Origin: Sporisorium sorghi | Taxonomy: Eukaryota > Basidiomycota > Ustilaginomycetes > Ustilaginales > Ustilaginaceae | Assembly (NCBI GenBank): GCA_023212695.1 | Contig: JALCCG010000011.1 | Location: forward strand, 108,358 to 172,357 | Direction of reading: 5' to 3' | Length of the DNA stretch: 64,000 bases | Shown: one piece after another, positions 52,623 through 63,407 of the stretch | How positions within the stretch are numbered: position 1 is the first letter of the stretch | How the letters are laid out: every line of letters begins with the position of its first letter | Program-made: the position numbers and the translations under genes | The notes under the pieces: model-generated | Database searches by the model: none | Seen by the model: the letters and a program-made list of their open reading frames with translations, nothing else | What the model was told of the DNA's origin: nothing

Positions 52623-55600
52623 ATGTCGCGATCCTCTAAATCAAAAGGTCGCTCTGCCAAGTCGACTATCGTCCGAGTCCAGTACGATGCCACGCTCAAG
52701 TCGTCGCTCGTACACCTCCCCATGTGCCTCTATGCACCGCTGGTCGACCTCGCCGTTCCACCACAATCCCTCGTCGTAGAGCTCGATCCTTCGCCAACCT
52801 CACCGCAAGCTGCTCCATACTATGCAGGATGGTCAGGCATGAGTGCCGCGCCGCTGTCCGACGGCAACTCTCTCTCGCACAACGCTGCCGCGCCATCCGC
52901 AAATGGAAAGGCTTCCGCCTCGGACGTCCTCAACATCTCTCCTTCTCTTGCAGCGTCCTTTCGTCCGCCATTGCCAGACGGCGCTACATGCTCAGTGCGT
53001 CTCTTGCGCTCTCCGCCTCTACCCACTGCAACCAAGATCGATGTCACTCCGCTCTCAGCAGACGACTGGGAGATCCTCAGCTTGCATGCCGAAGAAGTCG
53101 AACTCAACATGCTCGGCCAGGTGCGCGCAGCCACCACCAACCAGGTGCTCACCGTTCACGTCGGCAGAGGCGGCAACACGCTCGTTCGTTTCCGTGTCGA
53201 CTCCACCACGCCAAGCACCGCTGCTGTAGATGCGGCTGAACCCGACACCGACGATGCAGACGCTGGCGGCGCTGCTGCTACTGCTGCTGCTGCCGCGATC
53301 GCCGTCAGACTCTCCACCGACACCGAAGTCATCATTGCACCTAGGCTACGCAAGAAGCAAGTCGACCCGTCCAGCGAAGAGGAGCACTCTTTGCAACCCA
53401 CCAGCAAGCCTGCTCTCAACGGAGTCGCGGATGCCAACGATGCACAAGCGCTGAGGCAGACGCTGCCAAAGCTGCTCTGGCGTGTCTTGCCCCAACGCTT
53501 CGCCCAGGGGCTCGCTCTCGATGGTTTTTCTGCAAGTGTTGCAGTGCCGTCTACATCAGCGATCGGACATGCACAGCTGCAGACCATCTACCCGGACGGC
53601 CGGCTCTCTGTCACCAAAGTCTCGTGTCCCACCAACAACAGCGCTCAGGAAATGTCCAATGCAGCCAGAGACAAGAGCGCCACGTCTCCATCCGCCAACG
53701 GTTTCGACGATGCTGCCAACGATGCTTCCGACACAGCAGGGGCGATGCCTGTCAGGCCAACAGCAAGCGCACGGTTCGTCAGTGTCGATGACCTGCCAGG
53801 AGATCGAGTTCATAATGATGTTGCATGGCCCGAGCGACACGTGCTCGTCGGCGCTGGTCTTCGCGAACAGCTTGGCATTCAGGACTACGATTTGATTCGA
53901 TTCGGTCCTCCGCCTCCCGGTTTCAGTAAAGCTGCTTCAGCCAAGCCGACCACTCAACCGGAAGGCTCCGCTTCAGAATCGGCACCGCAAGAAGAAAGCA
54001 ACTCCGACCTCGCCGGCGTCGACCATCTCCTTTCCAACGCAAAAAAAGTCATCACGGCCTGCTTCCGCGCCCGTGCACTCGAAGCCTCCTCCCACGACCC
54101 GACCGACGCCAAGCCCTTCCAAGGCTCATCCAGCATGCTCCTCTCCGGCGGGCCCGGCTCCGGCAAAACCGTCATCGCCAAGCACCTCGCCGCCTCCCTC
54201 TCGCGCGACTTGACCCTCTGCCTCGCCACCGTCTACCACGACTGTTCTCCCTACAGCGAGGAACGCGTGCCCGTCCTGCGCGCGCGCTTTAGCGAGTGGC
54301 TCAACGACGCCGCGTGGAAGGCGCCCAGTTTGCTCATCCTCGACAACATCGACCGCATCATCCCCGCCGAGATGGAGCACGTCGATTCGCAGCGCTCGCG
54401 CCAGCTGGCCGAGGCGTTTGTGGCGCGGGTCAGGGACTGCGTCAAGAGCTTCGGAGTGTTTGTGGTGGCTACGGCGCAGGGCGGTACGAGTGTGCATAGC
54501 TTGTTGAACTCGAGTCATTTGTGGTTGGAGAACATGCAGCTGAAGCCGCCGGGTAAGGAGGGGAGGAGGGAGATTTTGGATCTGCTGGTGGGCAAGAAGA
54601 TGAGGAATGCTAATGGTGGGGTTGGGGTGGGGGAGGAGAAAGGGTCGGATCTCAACTTTGTGACGCTGGCGACGCAGACCGAGGGGTATTTGCCGGCGGA
54701 TCTGCGCGATTTGGTGGAGCGCGCGACGCATCAGGCTGCGATTCGCAGTGCGAATGCAACGCACACGGCGGTGGCTGCGCCGAGGCCTGCTGTCAATGGT
54801 ATCGCCAAGAACGGCAGTCAGCACGGTGCAGCGAACGGTGTCGTCTCCCCCCCACCGGTGGCAGAACAAGGGCTCTCGATCACCATGGACGACTTTACTC
54901 AAGCACAAGACGGTTTCACACCACTGTCACTGCGCGACGTCAAGCTGGAAAAATCCACCGTCGCATGGTCCGACATTGGCGGGCTGGTCGAAACCCGCCG
55001 CGTACTCCGCGAGACGCTCGAGTGGCCCACCAAGTACGCCGCCATCTTTGCCTCCTGTCCGCTGCGCCTGCGCTCCGGCCTTCTCCTCTACGGCTACCCC
55101 GGATGCGGCAAGACGCTCCTCGCCTCCGCGGTCGCCAAAGAATGCGGTCTCAACTTTATCAGCGTCAAAGGCCCGGAGATCCTGAACAAGTACATCGGCG
55201 CGTCGGAAAAGTCGGTGCGGGATCTGTTCGACCGCGCGCAGGCGGCCAAGCCGTGCGTGCTGTTCTTTGACGAGTTCGACTCGATCGCGCCCAAGCGCGG
55301 GCACGACAGCACGGGCGTTACGGACCGCGTGGTGAACCAGATGCTCACACAGATGGACGGAGCTGAAGGGCTGGACGGCGTGTATGTGCTCGCGGCGACG
55401 AGTCGGCCGGACTTGATCGATTCGGCGCTGTTGAGGCCGGGGAGGTTGGACAAGTCGCTGCTGTGCGATATGCCGACGAGGGAGGACAGGGTGGATATCA
55501 TGCGGGCTATTGCGCGCAAGGTGCATCTGCATGAGGAGGTGGATCTGGACAGGTGGGCGGCGAGGACCGAGGGGTTCTCCGGGGCGGATCTGCAGGCGCT

Positions 55601-56099
55601 GCTGTACAATGCGCATTTGGAGGCGATCCACGAGTCGATCAACGCCGCGACGGAAGAGAAGAAGGGCGAGGACAAGCAGGATAGAGAGGTTGAGGGCGCG
55701 CTCAAGTTCACTACCATCGGCGCCGGCGGTGGCGGCAAGAAGACGCTCAGCGGCGCAGAGCGCCAGGCGCTGCTGCGCAAGCTCGAGCTCGTCCTCAAAA
55801 ACACCCAGTCGCACAACAAGCCTTCCAAACGCATCATCCCCGCCCATCTCACGTCGGCTCCCAACGGCACCGCTGCCGACCACGACCCCGACGCAGATCC
55901 AGCAAAGAAGGGCAAGAGCAAGACACTCGTTACCGAAGCGCACCTCGAGACGTCGATCAAGAGCACGCGACCCAGTGTGCCGTTGGAAGAACAGCGCAGG
56001 CTGCGCGGCATCTACCGCACCTTTGCCGGCGATCGCGATGGCAATTTCCCAGATGGCGAGGCGAGCACTCAGATCGGCGCAAGGAGCAGTCTCATGTAG
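52623..56099 (+). CDS. PEX1: Peroxisomal biogenesis factor 1 (PEX1 AAA ATPase)
   Basis: PEX1 forms a hexameric motor with PEX6 that extracts ubiquitinated PEX5 from the peroxisomal membrane. The 1158-residue protein starts with the PEX1 N-terminal double-psi barrel region (SSLVHLPMCLYAPL). D1 has Walker A GGPGSGKTV near residue 508 and Walker B LLILDNIDRII near 570, where Asn replaces the catalytic Glu. D2 is canonical: GYPGCGKTLLASAVAKECGL near 823, the PEX1-typical ISVKGPEILNKYIGASEKSV, Walker B VLFFDEFDSIAPKRG near 878, and ATSRPDLIDSALLRPGRLDK. A degenerate D1 with an intact D2 is what the family shows. The D1-D2 linker is Ala/Asn-rich. The C-terminus after D2 is longer and more charged than in yeast. 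One exon. Confidence 0.96.
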   Translation: MSRSSKSKGRSAKSTIVRVQYDATLKSSLVHLPMCLYAPLVDLAVPPQSLVVELDPSPTSPQAAPYYAGWSGMSAAPLSDGNSLSHNAAAPSANGKASASDVLNISPSLAASFRPPLPDGATCSVRLLRSPPLPTATKIDVTPLSADDWEILSLHAEEVELNMLGQVRAATTNQVLTVHVGRGGNTLVRFRVDSTTPSTAAVDAAEPDTDDADAGGAAATAAAAAIAVRLSTDTEVIIAPRLRKKQVDPSSEEEHSLQPTSKPALNGVADANDAQALRQTLPKLLWRVLPQRFAQGLALDGFSASVAVPSTSAIGHAQLQTIYPDGRLSVTKVSCPTNNSAQEMSNAARDKSATSPSANGFDDAANDASDTAGAMPVRPTASARFVSVDDLPGDRVHNDVAWPERHVLVGAGLREQLGIQDYDLIRFGPPPPGFSKAASAKPTTQPEGSASESAPQEESNSDLAGVDHLLSNAKKVITACFRARALEASSHDPTDAKPFQGSSSMLLSGGPGSGKTVIAKHLAASLSRDLTLCLATVYHDCSPYSEERVPVLRARFSEWLNDAAWKAPSLLILDNIDRIIPAEMEHVDSQRSRQLAEAFVARVRDCVKSFGVFVVATAQGGTSVHSLLNSSHLWLENMQLKPPGKEGRREILDLLVGKKMRNANGGVGVGEEKGSDLNFVTLATQTEGYLPADLRDLVERATHQAAIRSANATHTAVAAPRPAVNGIAKNGSQHGAANGVVSPPPVAEQGLSITMDDFTQAQDGFTPLSLRDVKLEKSTVAWSDIGGLVETRRVLRETLEWPTKYAAIFASCPLRLRSGLLLYGYPGCGKTLLASAVAKECGLNFISVKGPEILNKYIGASEKSVRDLFDRAQAAKPCVLFFDEFDSIAPKRGHDSTGVTDRVVNQMLTQMDGAEGLDGVYVLAATSRPDLIDSALLRPGRLDKSLLCDMPTREDRVDIMRAIARKVHLHEEVDLDRWAARTEGFSGADLQALLYNAHLEAIHESINAATEEKKGEDKQDREVEGALKFTTIGAGGGGKKTLSGAERQALLRKLELVLKNTQSHNKPSKRIIPAHLTSAPNGTAADHDPDADPAKKGKSKTLVTEAHLETSIKSTRPSVPLEEQRRLRGIYRTFAGDRDGNFPDGEASTQIGARSSLM

Positions 56100-58555
56100 G
56101 CAAAGATCAATAGAAGAGGGATCACGAGCGGAACAGTGCGAGTGTCGTTTCGATGCGGAGCTCTGACGGATCGGTTTGACAGTGAGGCTCGGTGTGCGTT
56201 AGCCGACAGCAATGCGGCGATGAGCACCATGTGTGAGCGGAACACGCACCGAGCGAGGCGGTAACGCCTCCTCAATCGCGCGTAAGCTGTTGGATTGATA
56301 GCCCCAAGCTCCTCATCTGCTGAGACTTGCGTTGATGGTGTCTATGAAGCCGAGTGAGGGTCCTTTCCACATTCCACGCCTTCCGGCGCCATCCGAGCTT
56401 GAGAACGAACTGCGAAGACATTCTTGATGTGGTGTCGGGGGTCTAGGGCGAATGGTGTGCTTGGCTGCTGCTACGCTGGGCGGCCCATCTGGACGAGCCG
56501 TCACGAACACGCCAAAGCACGTCGGTGTTGGTGGCGCACCTCTCTCGGGTTGTCATTTTTTTTTTTTCCAAAAGAAGCTGCCGAAAAGTGGCTTTGTGAC
56601 TGACCAACTTGTGATGCTACAAAAGAAGCTCAGCTGCACACTCGGTAAGATCACACGCGCAGCGGCATGCCCGACGATCCTTCTGATGCGAGAAGTTGCA
56701 AGCGTGTGTGGATCGCGCCGAGGGCAAGAAGTTCCTGCGAAGACGCGTTGGAAGAAAGGAGCTGCCAAAGGGCTTTCACGCTCAGATCCCCGAATTATTT
56801 TTATTTATTTATTTTTTCTCCCACGCTGCGCTCGCCTGTGCATGTGTGTGGCCCCCCCCCCACACACAGCCAGAGACGCGCGCCGCCACCAACCCACACA
56901 AAAAGATGCACGCCTGTGCTTTCACAGACGACACTCGCTCTGCAGCGCTGAAAAATTTGGACGCAGACTGCCGAAGCTTCCTTTTGTCGGTGATGGTGGC
57001 GCTAATCGATCAAAGAATCTTCAAAGGCTTTGAATCTGCACAGCGCAGCAGAAGCCTAAGCGCCCTTCGACCGACCTTCTGGCCTTCTGCGATCGCATTT
57101 GATCATTGCAAGCTAGGATGAACCTTCACTCAGAAATGTGCCACTTGCTCCAAGACACTACTGAGCAGCAGCATCACTAAGCCAACCTTAGATGAGAGAA
57201 CTCCAGCCGAGTCAAAGACAGAGACAGAGAGAGCTCTAAATTTCAGCGCGTGGCTGGCCGCAGTTGCCGAAGCGCCTTGTGCAGGCTTTCTTTCCCACCG
57301 CACAGTTGTGTGTGTGTGTGTGTGTGAAAAATCGTCGTTTCCACGGTGCAGATCCGAAACTTTTCTCACAGCTTGACGGCAGGGTCTCTCTCTTTCTGTT
57401 CGGAGTCCAGGGGATGCGTTTGCAAATGCTGTGCAGCAAAGCCAAGGGTCGTGCTGCGTGGAGCTTCACTGCTTTCAGGCTGATTGGGGCGATCTTCTCT
57501 GCTCGGTTCGAGGCTGGCCGAAGGGTTTGGGCTTCGACTGTTGCTTTCAACATGGCTCCGAGTAAAAGGCTCGGAAGCTTTGCGCTCGGCGGTGGCGGCG
57601 GCGAGTTTTCTTTTTTTTTTTTCACACCCTTTCCTCGGCTGGCCTTTGAGAACGCTGCACACCATTCCTATGCTTCTCCCCACCGCCGCCACCACACTTC
57701 CCGCTCAGCAACCTTGCGTTGCGAATTTGACCCTGAAAGCTCGTCAAGAACGTAGAAGAAGGAGTTTCATCGTTGGTTCCGTCCGTGCTCCGCCGGGGTA
57801 AGTTGGTTTCTCTTTAATGCGAAAACCCAAAATCTTGTGTCTGCTTCATCTTTGAGTGTATGTCGAGCTTCTTCGATTTTGCAGAACTAGGCGCGTGAAT
57901 CCCTTCAGCGAGCCAGAGTGTGAGTTTGGGTGTGAGTTCGAGTGAGAGTTTGAGCTTGAGCTTGATTCCGCTGCGGTGGGCCTCTCCTTGCGAAGGAAGA
58001 CGGACCCTGTTGAAAAGCAAGCAACGCACTGCACTCTGCACTCTGCACGCTGCTGCACTGCATGGCTGAGTCGGCGAGTTTCCGAAAAAAAAATAAAAAA
58101 AATAAAAAATAAAAGGAGAGAGAGAGAGAGAGAGAGAGAGAGACCCTGTTTTCACGGTGTTGCTGCTGCAGCACAGAGTGCAGCTGCACAGCACGCTCTC
58201 CTTGCATTTTCAACCCTTCAGTTTGCGCCACTCTCTTGGCCTTGGCCTTTTTCTTATCGCGACTTTTGGCAGTCGAAGCACAACAGCGCAGCAGCAGCCC
58301 GTCAGTGCGCTGTGTTGCTCTCCCTCTCTCCCTCTCTGCCCGTCAAGTATATAGATTGACAGACCCCTTTCGCCATCGCTGACACTTTGACCGATTCTCT
58401 TATCGCATCGAGCATTTATCAGCGCTTCCTGCCGCCTTCTCCCAAGAACCTCGCTCGCCTCAACGTTGTTCCTCTTCTCCCTACCACCACCACCCCACCA
58501 TCCTCATCACCACCGCATACACGCACCGCATCGCATCGCATCACATCACATCGCC
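56100..58555. other. 2.5-kb region upstream of the perilipin-like gene
   Basis: No gene supported. Contents: T9 near 56559; C9 near 56850; (GT)n at about 57306-57326; T/A-rich AAAATAAAAAAAATAAAAAATAAAA at 58084-58112; (AG)n at 58113-58142; and a CT-rich leader to 58555. A consensus donor, GGG|GTAAGT, at about 57799 and an acceptor TTGACAG near 58362 leave room for a 5' UTR intron. Composition shifts to AG and CT asymmetry in the last 500 bp. Confidence 0.5.
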
Positions 58556-59488
58556 ATGTCCGCCGCTACACAGTCCGCACCTTCCCCCAACGGCGTCTCG
58601 TCGTCGCCCTCCAAGGTCGCCTTTGACCACAGCGCCGCGCTGAAGAAGATTGCCGCGGTGCCGCTCGTCTCGGACTCGCTCCACTTTGCCCACTCGACCA
58701 TCCAGTCGTACCCGCTGCTCACCACCACCTACGGCTACGGCGAGAACCTCTTCAACTCGTCGCTCAAGGCCGCCGAGCCCATCACCAACCGCATCCGCCC
58801 GCAGCTCGCCTACGTCGACGCGCTCGCCGCCAAGTCGCTCGACTTTGCCGAGAGCAAGTGGAGCTACCCCTTCCACGCGCCCACTCAGGAGATCATCGAC
58901 GTGGCCAAGCTCCCCGCTGACACTGCCAAGAACTTGTTCAACGCCTACGCTGCTGCGCTGCACAAGGCGTACGGCGAGCGTCTGTACACGCCTGCCAAGT
59001 CGGCGTACGAGGCGCACATCGTGCCTGCCTACGACCAGGCGCACACCAAGTTTGACGAGATCAAGAGCCACAACGCCGTCCTCCAGCGCGCCACGGATAT
59101 TGTCAAGGAGCTCCAGGCCAACCTCGCCAAGACGCTCGAGACCGTCTCGTCGCGCAGCAAGCAGGAGGGCGACCAGGCCACCGAAAAGGCGCAGGGCCTG
59201 TCGAACGCCATCTTTGCCGAGCTCGAGCGCGTGCGTCACTTTGCCCAGAACCTGCCCGCCGAGAGCCGCAAGCGCGTCGGACCCGTCATCGAGACGTTCA
59301 CCGAGACGTACGACAAGCTCAGCAAGGAGGCGCGCAACCCGGAGGTGCCCGCCAAGACGCGCTTCCTCAACGTGATCAAGTTTGTCCGCGAGCAGTCGCT
59401 GCCTGCTTTGCAGAAGGCCATCATCAACCCGCCCTCGGCTACGACGCAGAAGGTGGAAGCGACGGTCGACTCGGCTACCAGCCAGTAA
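58556..59488 (+). CDS. Perilipin/CAP20-like lipid-droplet protein
   Basis: Fungal perilipins (MPL1/CAP20 type) coat lipid droplets and affect lipolysis and, in plant pathogens, appressorium turgor. The 310-residue product has the family's repeated amphipathic pattern. PLVSDSLHFAHSTIQSYPL is followed by GYGENLFNSSLKAAEPITNR and QLAYVDALAAKSLDFAES. The conserved KWSYPFHAPTQEI precedes a long helical part with 11-mer-like repeats (ANLAKTLETVSSRSKQEGD). The C-terminus includes NVIKFVREQSLPALQKAI. There is no signal peptide or membrane helix, as expected. The ATG at 58556 follows a CT-rich leader (ATCGCCATGTC). Upstream in-frame codons translate the leader and were rejected. No intron in the coding region. 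Confidence 0.85.
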   Translation: MSAATQSAPSPNGVSSSPSKVAFDHSAALKKIAAVPLVSDSLHFAHSTIQSYPLLTTTYGYGENLFNSSLKAAEPITNRIRPQLAYVDALAAKSLDFAESKWSYPFHAPTQEIIDVAKLPADTAKNLFNAYAAALHKAYGERLYTPAKSAYEAHIVPAYDQAHTKFDEIKSHNAVLQRATDIVKELQANLAKTLETVSSRSKQEGDQATEKAQGLSNAIFAELERVRHFAQNLPAESRKRVGPVIETFTETYDKLSKEARNPEVPAKTRFLNVIKFVREQSLPALQKAIINPPSATTQKVEATVDSATSQ

Positions 59489-59594
59489 ACGCGGCAGCAG
59501 CAGCAGCAGCAGCCATTCCCTCGTCAGCTATTCGCACAAGAGCGCCGCCATTCACGAGCGCGCGCGGTATAGCAAACTCATCTTTAGTCGCTCC

Positions 59595-59628
<34 letters not shown>

Positions 59629-59643
59629 TTTTTTTTTTTTTAT

Positions 59644-59695
<52 letters not shown>

Positions 59696-60313
59696 TGCAC
59701 TGCCGAAAAGCATTGCATTCAGGACGGGCTTATGTACCTGGATGCTGGACACTCCGAGGCTGCGCAGCGATCCCTTGAGCTTGTTCGCAAAAGGCCGATA
59801 CAAAGTTGTCAGATCGGCCATCGATTGCAGATATCCCTGCCGATCTTGCGAGAGCGCCACAAAAGGGAGAAAAACTGTGAATCAGCCGTGCATCTTGGGG
59901 CGAAATCACGCGCAGCACGGCTAAACCTCTCCGACGGCGCCCCGTCCAATACGGCCGCACACAGCTGGCGGAGAGGGGGGAAAAAAAAAAAAAAACAAAA
60001 AACGGCTGGCTCAGGGATGATTCATTCTTCCGAACCGCTGCTTCGTGCCGCTCTTGAACGAAAGTGTCGCTGCACGAAAGAGCAACGAAGAGGTGGCGCA
60101 CGTCGGCTAGGATGCAGCGTGTGTGTCATACAGCGCAAGAGCAAACTTTGCCAAGGGACCGGAACGGTGCGCGTTGCCTTGACCTGGCTCAGCTACGGGC
60201 TTGGCTCCCCTGTCGATCATTCTTCGTTGGGTGTGACGAAGGGCTCGTTCGAGCGTTGTTCGGGCTTTGAGTAGATCTTGGAGTGTGATTGCTTCTCTCT
60301 TCACCACCAATCG
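59489..60313. other. Intergenic with extreme C and T homopolymers
   Basis: 825 bp between two plus-strand genes. (GCA)n lies at about 59494-59511. A C33 run at 59596-59628 is followed by T runs of 12 and about 50 to 59694, interrupted by ATG. A-rich runs occur near 59981-60000. No coding signal. Confidence 0.75.
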
Positions 60314-62749
60314 ATGTCCCTTCACACCTCAGAGGATTCAAACATGAGCGATACAGACCCGAATCGCGACGACGGCGACGCACCCAACTCACACGCATCC
60401 CCCTCGCACACCTCAACATCAAACACGCACTCGTCGTACGCCTCGGCGCGCGCACCCTCGACCTCGCAGTCCTCGCTGCAGCCGCCGCGCGCCGCTGCTC
60501 CACAAGCAGTGCGGGGCTACGAGCACATCACCTCGGTCGAACCTGCGCCCAAGCGGCCGCTGTGGAGTCTGGGGACGACTCTGCCGCGCGTGCGGCGTCT
60601 ACCGGGAGCGCGGTCGAACTATGTGCACCCGCAGCCGGTGGGGATGCTGCCTGTACAGCGGCGGGAATTGCAAACAGCGGCGCAGGGTGCAGCGGAGCAG
60701 TCTGTGCGTGGGCACGACTTTGCTGCCGACAGCAGTGTCGACGATGAGCACGAGCTGAGCCTCCGCGCGAGCACGTCCGGCTCGACGGCGGGTGCAGCAG
60801 GAGACCTGGCGCCTATACGCGAAGGCGAGCCTCTGCCCGCCGCTCAAGCTGGGCCCGAATCGGCGACTCGACCGCGTCTCGAGTACTCGTTCAGCAGTCC
60901 CACCGCTGCAGACACGCTCAACGTGCGCGTCGTCGGCGCCGACCAGCTCAGCCCCTCACCCAACAAACACAGCCTCGACGACGATCCGCAACGTCGGCTA
61001 GCAACCGCACGGAAGCAGCTCGTCCAGGAAGCGCAGCACGGCGAGGGGCTGCTCGCGACCCAGGGCAGCGCTGTCGACGCCGAAGAGGAAGTTCCCGACT
61101 ACAAAACATCGATGACGAAGCATATCAAGACCTCGTCGATGCCGTTCCTCCCTTGACAGGGGTTCGACGTGCTCGTGCCCGCGCACCAGCACGGCGCGGA
61201 GCAGCTGCACACCGAGGGCCTCGAGCGCAAGCGCCGTGCAGACTCGCACCGCTCAGCCATGGAGCAGACGCGCCATCCGGGCCTATCTGGCGCGCGGCCC
61301 ACACCCAAGGGTCGAGCAGCAGGTGGCCCAGCTGCAGGAGTGGGGATACGCAAGCCGTCGGCGCAGAATCATGGACGTGCAAGTAGCGGCTACTTCGACC
61401 CGGACGTGCCGTTGGGCGAGTCTGCCCATCTGGAGCGCGTACGTTCGGGCCAGCAGGGCAGAGGGTCGCGCGAGGAGGACCACGATCATATCGAGGCGAG
61501 GCCGGTGGGTGGGAGGAGCAGTGGTAGCCAGCGTAGTGCGGGTGGGCGCGATACGAGGAGTGCGTGGATGGCGCGGACGATGCCGTCGCAGACCGGTCGA
61601 CGCGACACTGAAGGAGAGGAGAGGAGCGATGTCAAGCGGACGAGCAAGGATTCTGCGGGGAGGACGGGCGTGCAGCAGCCCGGCAAGGAGCACGAAGGTC
61701 AAGGTGAAGCGAGGAACAGCGACGAGACGGCCTTCTCATCCTACTCACCGGACGAAAACGAAGACCAAGCAGATGCAGTGCCCGGCGACTACGACGACGA
61801 CGACTCGCCCTGGCTCGGCGGGCAAAACACACTCTCTGACGGACGCATCGCCTTCCCCACCCTCTGGTCGCGCTGGCGGTACCACAGCCGCGAGTTCCTC
61901 GCCGAGCTACTCGCCACCACGCTCCTCATCACCATCGGCACCGCAGTCGACTGCCAAGTGACGCTCTCGCAATCCATGGGTTCAAGCGCAGGCGCCTATC
62001 CGAACCAGAACTGGGCGTGGGGCCTCGCCGTCGCCTCCACGATCTACCTCAGCGGCGGGCGGAGCGGCGCCCACTGCAACCCAGCCATCACTGGGAGCCT
62101 GGCGGTGTTCCGCGGCTTCCCGTGGATCCAAGTCCCCGTCTACTTTAGTGCGCAGCTTCTAGGTTCGATCCTGGGCGCCGCGGTCACATGTGGAATCTAC
62201 CTGCCCGCCATCGACGCGTACGAGGGCGGGCGCAACATCCGCACGCTCACAGGCGAGCACGCCACCGGCAAGCTGTTCGTCACAGTACCCCAACTCGTCT
62301 TCACCTCCGCCTCCGGTTTCGCCACAGAGCTGGTCGCGACGAGCATCATGATGGCCATGGTCCTCGCCGTGGGCGACGAGACCAACGCGCCGCCCTCGGA
62401 CGGCCTCTCTGCTCTCGTCCTCGGCTTTGTGGTCGTTATGATAGGCATGTCGTTCGGGTGGCCGACGAGCTACGCCATCTCCCCGAGCCGCGACCTCGGC
62501 CCCCGGATGTTTCTGTACATGGCAGGGTACGGCCGTGAGCTGTGGACGCATAACGGGTACTGGTGGCTGTACGGCCCGCAGGCGGGCTGTTTCGCGGGCG
62601 CGCTGCTAGGGGCGCTGCTGTACGATCTGGCGATTTTTACCGGGGAGGAGTCGCCGATCAATTATACGAGGCAGGGGTGGATGCAGTCGACTCCGGCGAG
62701 GGTTGGGTCGAGGTTGATGAATGCGGTGGAGAGGATGCATTTTTTTTGA
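60314..62749 (+). CDS. Aquaglyceroporin (MIP family) with disrupted long N-terminus
   Basis: MIP channels conduct water or glycerol across the plasma membrane. The channel part (from about residue 510) is intact: REFLAELLATTLLITIGTAV, first NPA box in SGGRSGAHCNPAITGSLAVF (Asn near residue 589), and six helices in all. The second box reads SPSRDLGPR (near residue 723), where NPARDLGPR is usual. The Asp after the Arg is the mark of glycerol-type channels. The N-terminal 500 residues are polar, as in Fps1-like fungal proteins. An in-frame TGA at 61154-61156 splits the frame, and no consensus donor upstream makes an intron convincing. Coding-like sequence also shifts frame near 61105, 61160, 61268 and 61380. 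Possible causes are sequence error, mutation or an unusual intron. Without the stop the frame is 811 codons. Confidence 0.75.
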
Positions 62750-63055
62750 AGCGGGTTGGAAGAAGGAGGAAGCGGGGTGGTGGTGAGGAGGGCGGAGAGT
62801 GGGCGGATGGTGTTGTCAGGGGTAGGGCTGCTGCGATGGGGACGGCTGGAGGAAGGAATGAGGCAGGTCAGGTCGACGATGCGAATGGAGAGTCGAGGCC
62901 GAGCGACGGGATGAGGCGCCGAGCCAGTCATACGACACAACAGCTGGATGCGCAGGAGCGGGGTCACTTGTAGGCGATGCAATTGAAGGCAAAGAGACTA
63001 CCGAGTGCTGTCCATGGTCCATGATGAAAGTCGATTGCAATTCCAGTGAAGCTCT
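62750..63055. other. Intergenic, 3' side of the aquaglyceroporin gene
   Basis: 306 bp, purine-rich (GGA/GAGG) for the first 200 bp, then mixed. No gene seen. Confidence 0.6.
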
Positions 63056-63407
63056 CTATTCAGCCACTACATCGGACCAGGGCTGAAGCAAAAAGTCAGT
63101 GACCTGCGTATATACGTCGACTCTACGCTCAAACGACTCTGGACACTTGGGGCGCTTATCAAAGCCGTGACCCTCATTGTCGATGCTGACGAAGCGAACG
63201 TCTGTTCGACCGGGCTTGTGAAGACTGTCGACCATCTCTTGAGCCTCTGTATATAGCGTATCCGCCTTGCACCCGACGACAAGCATACGAGGAAAACTCG
63301 ACGCAGGAGCAAACTTGACGCTGCAGAGCGGATGCCGCTTGTGCTTCTCTTCAACAACGTAGGCGTCGACGAAGAAAGCGGTGAGGCAGCCAGGCAAAAT
63401 CACGCCG
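63056..63407 (-). CDS. C-terminal part of an alpha/beta hydrolase, 5' end unresolved
   Basis: This minus-strand frame encodes about 117 residues ending at 63056. It looks like the last third of an alpha/beta-hydrolase esterase: FPRMLVVGCKADTLYTEAQ contains the strand and the candidate catalytic Asp, and SIDNEGHGFDKRP the candidate catalytic His. The nucleophile elbow GxSxG is absent. On the 5' side the frame meets a TGA about 30 codons upstream. CACGACAG just before 63407 could be an acceptor (CATGAC-like branch site upstream), but I found no upstream exon with the nucleophile within the 590 bp left in the window. So it is either the last exon of a gene continuing past the edge with a long intron, or a truncated relic. 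Confidence 0.5.

Noticed and set aside
60314..61156. A separate gene ending at the TGA before the aquaglyceroporin
   Set aside because: The next frame continues in phase 12 bp later with no promoter space or nearby good ATG, so one disrupted gene is more likely; I could not fully exclude two genes.
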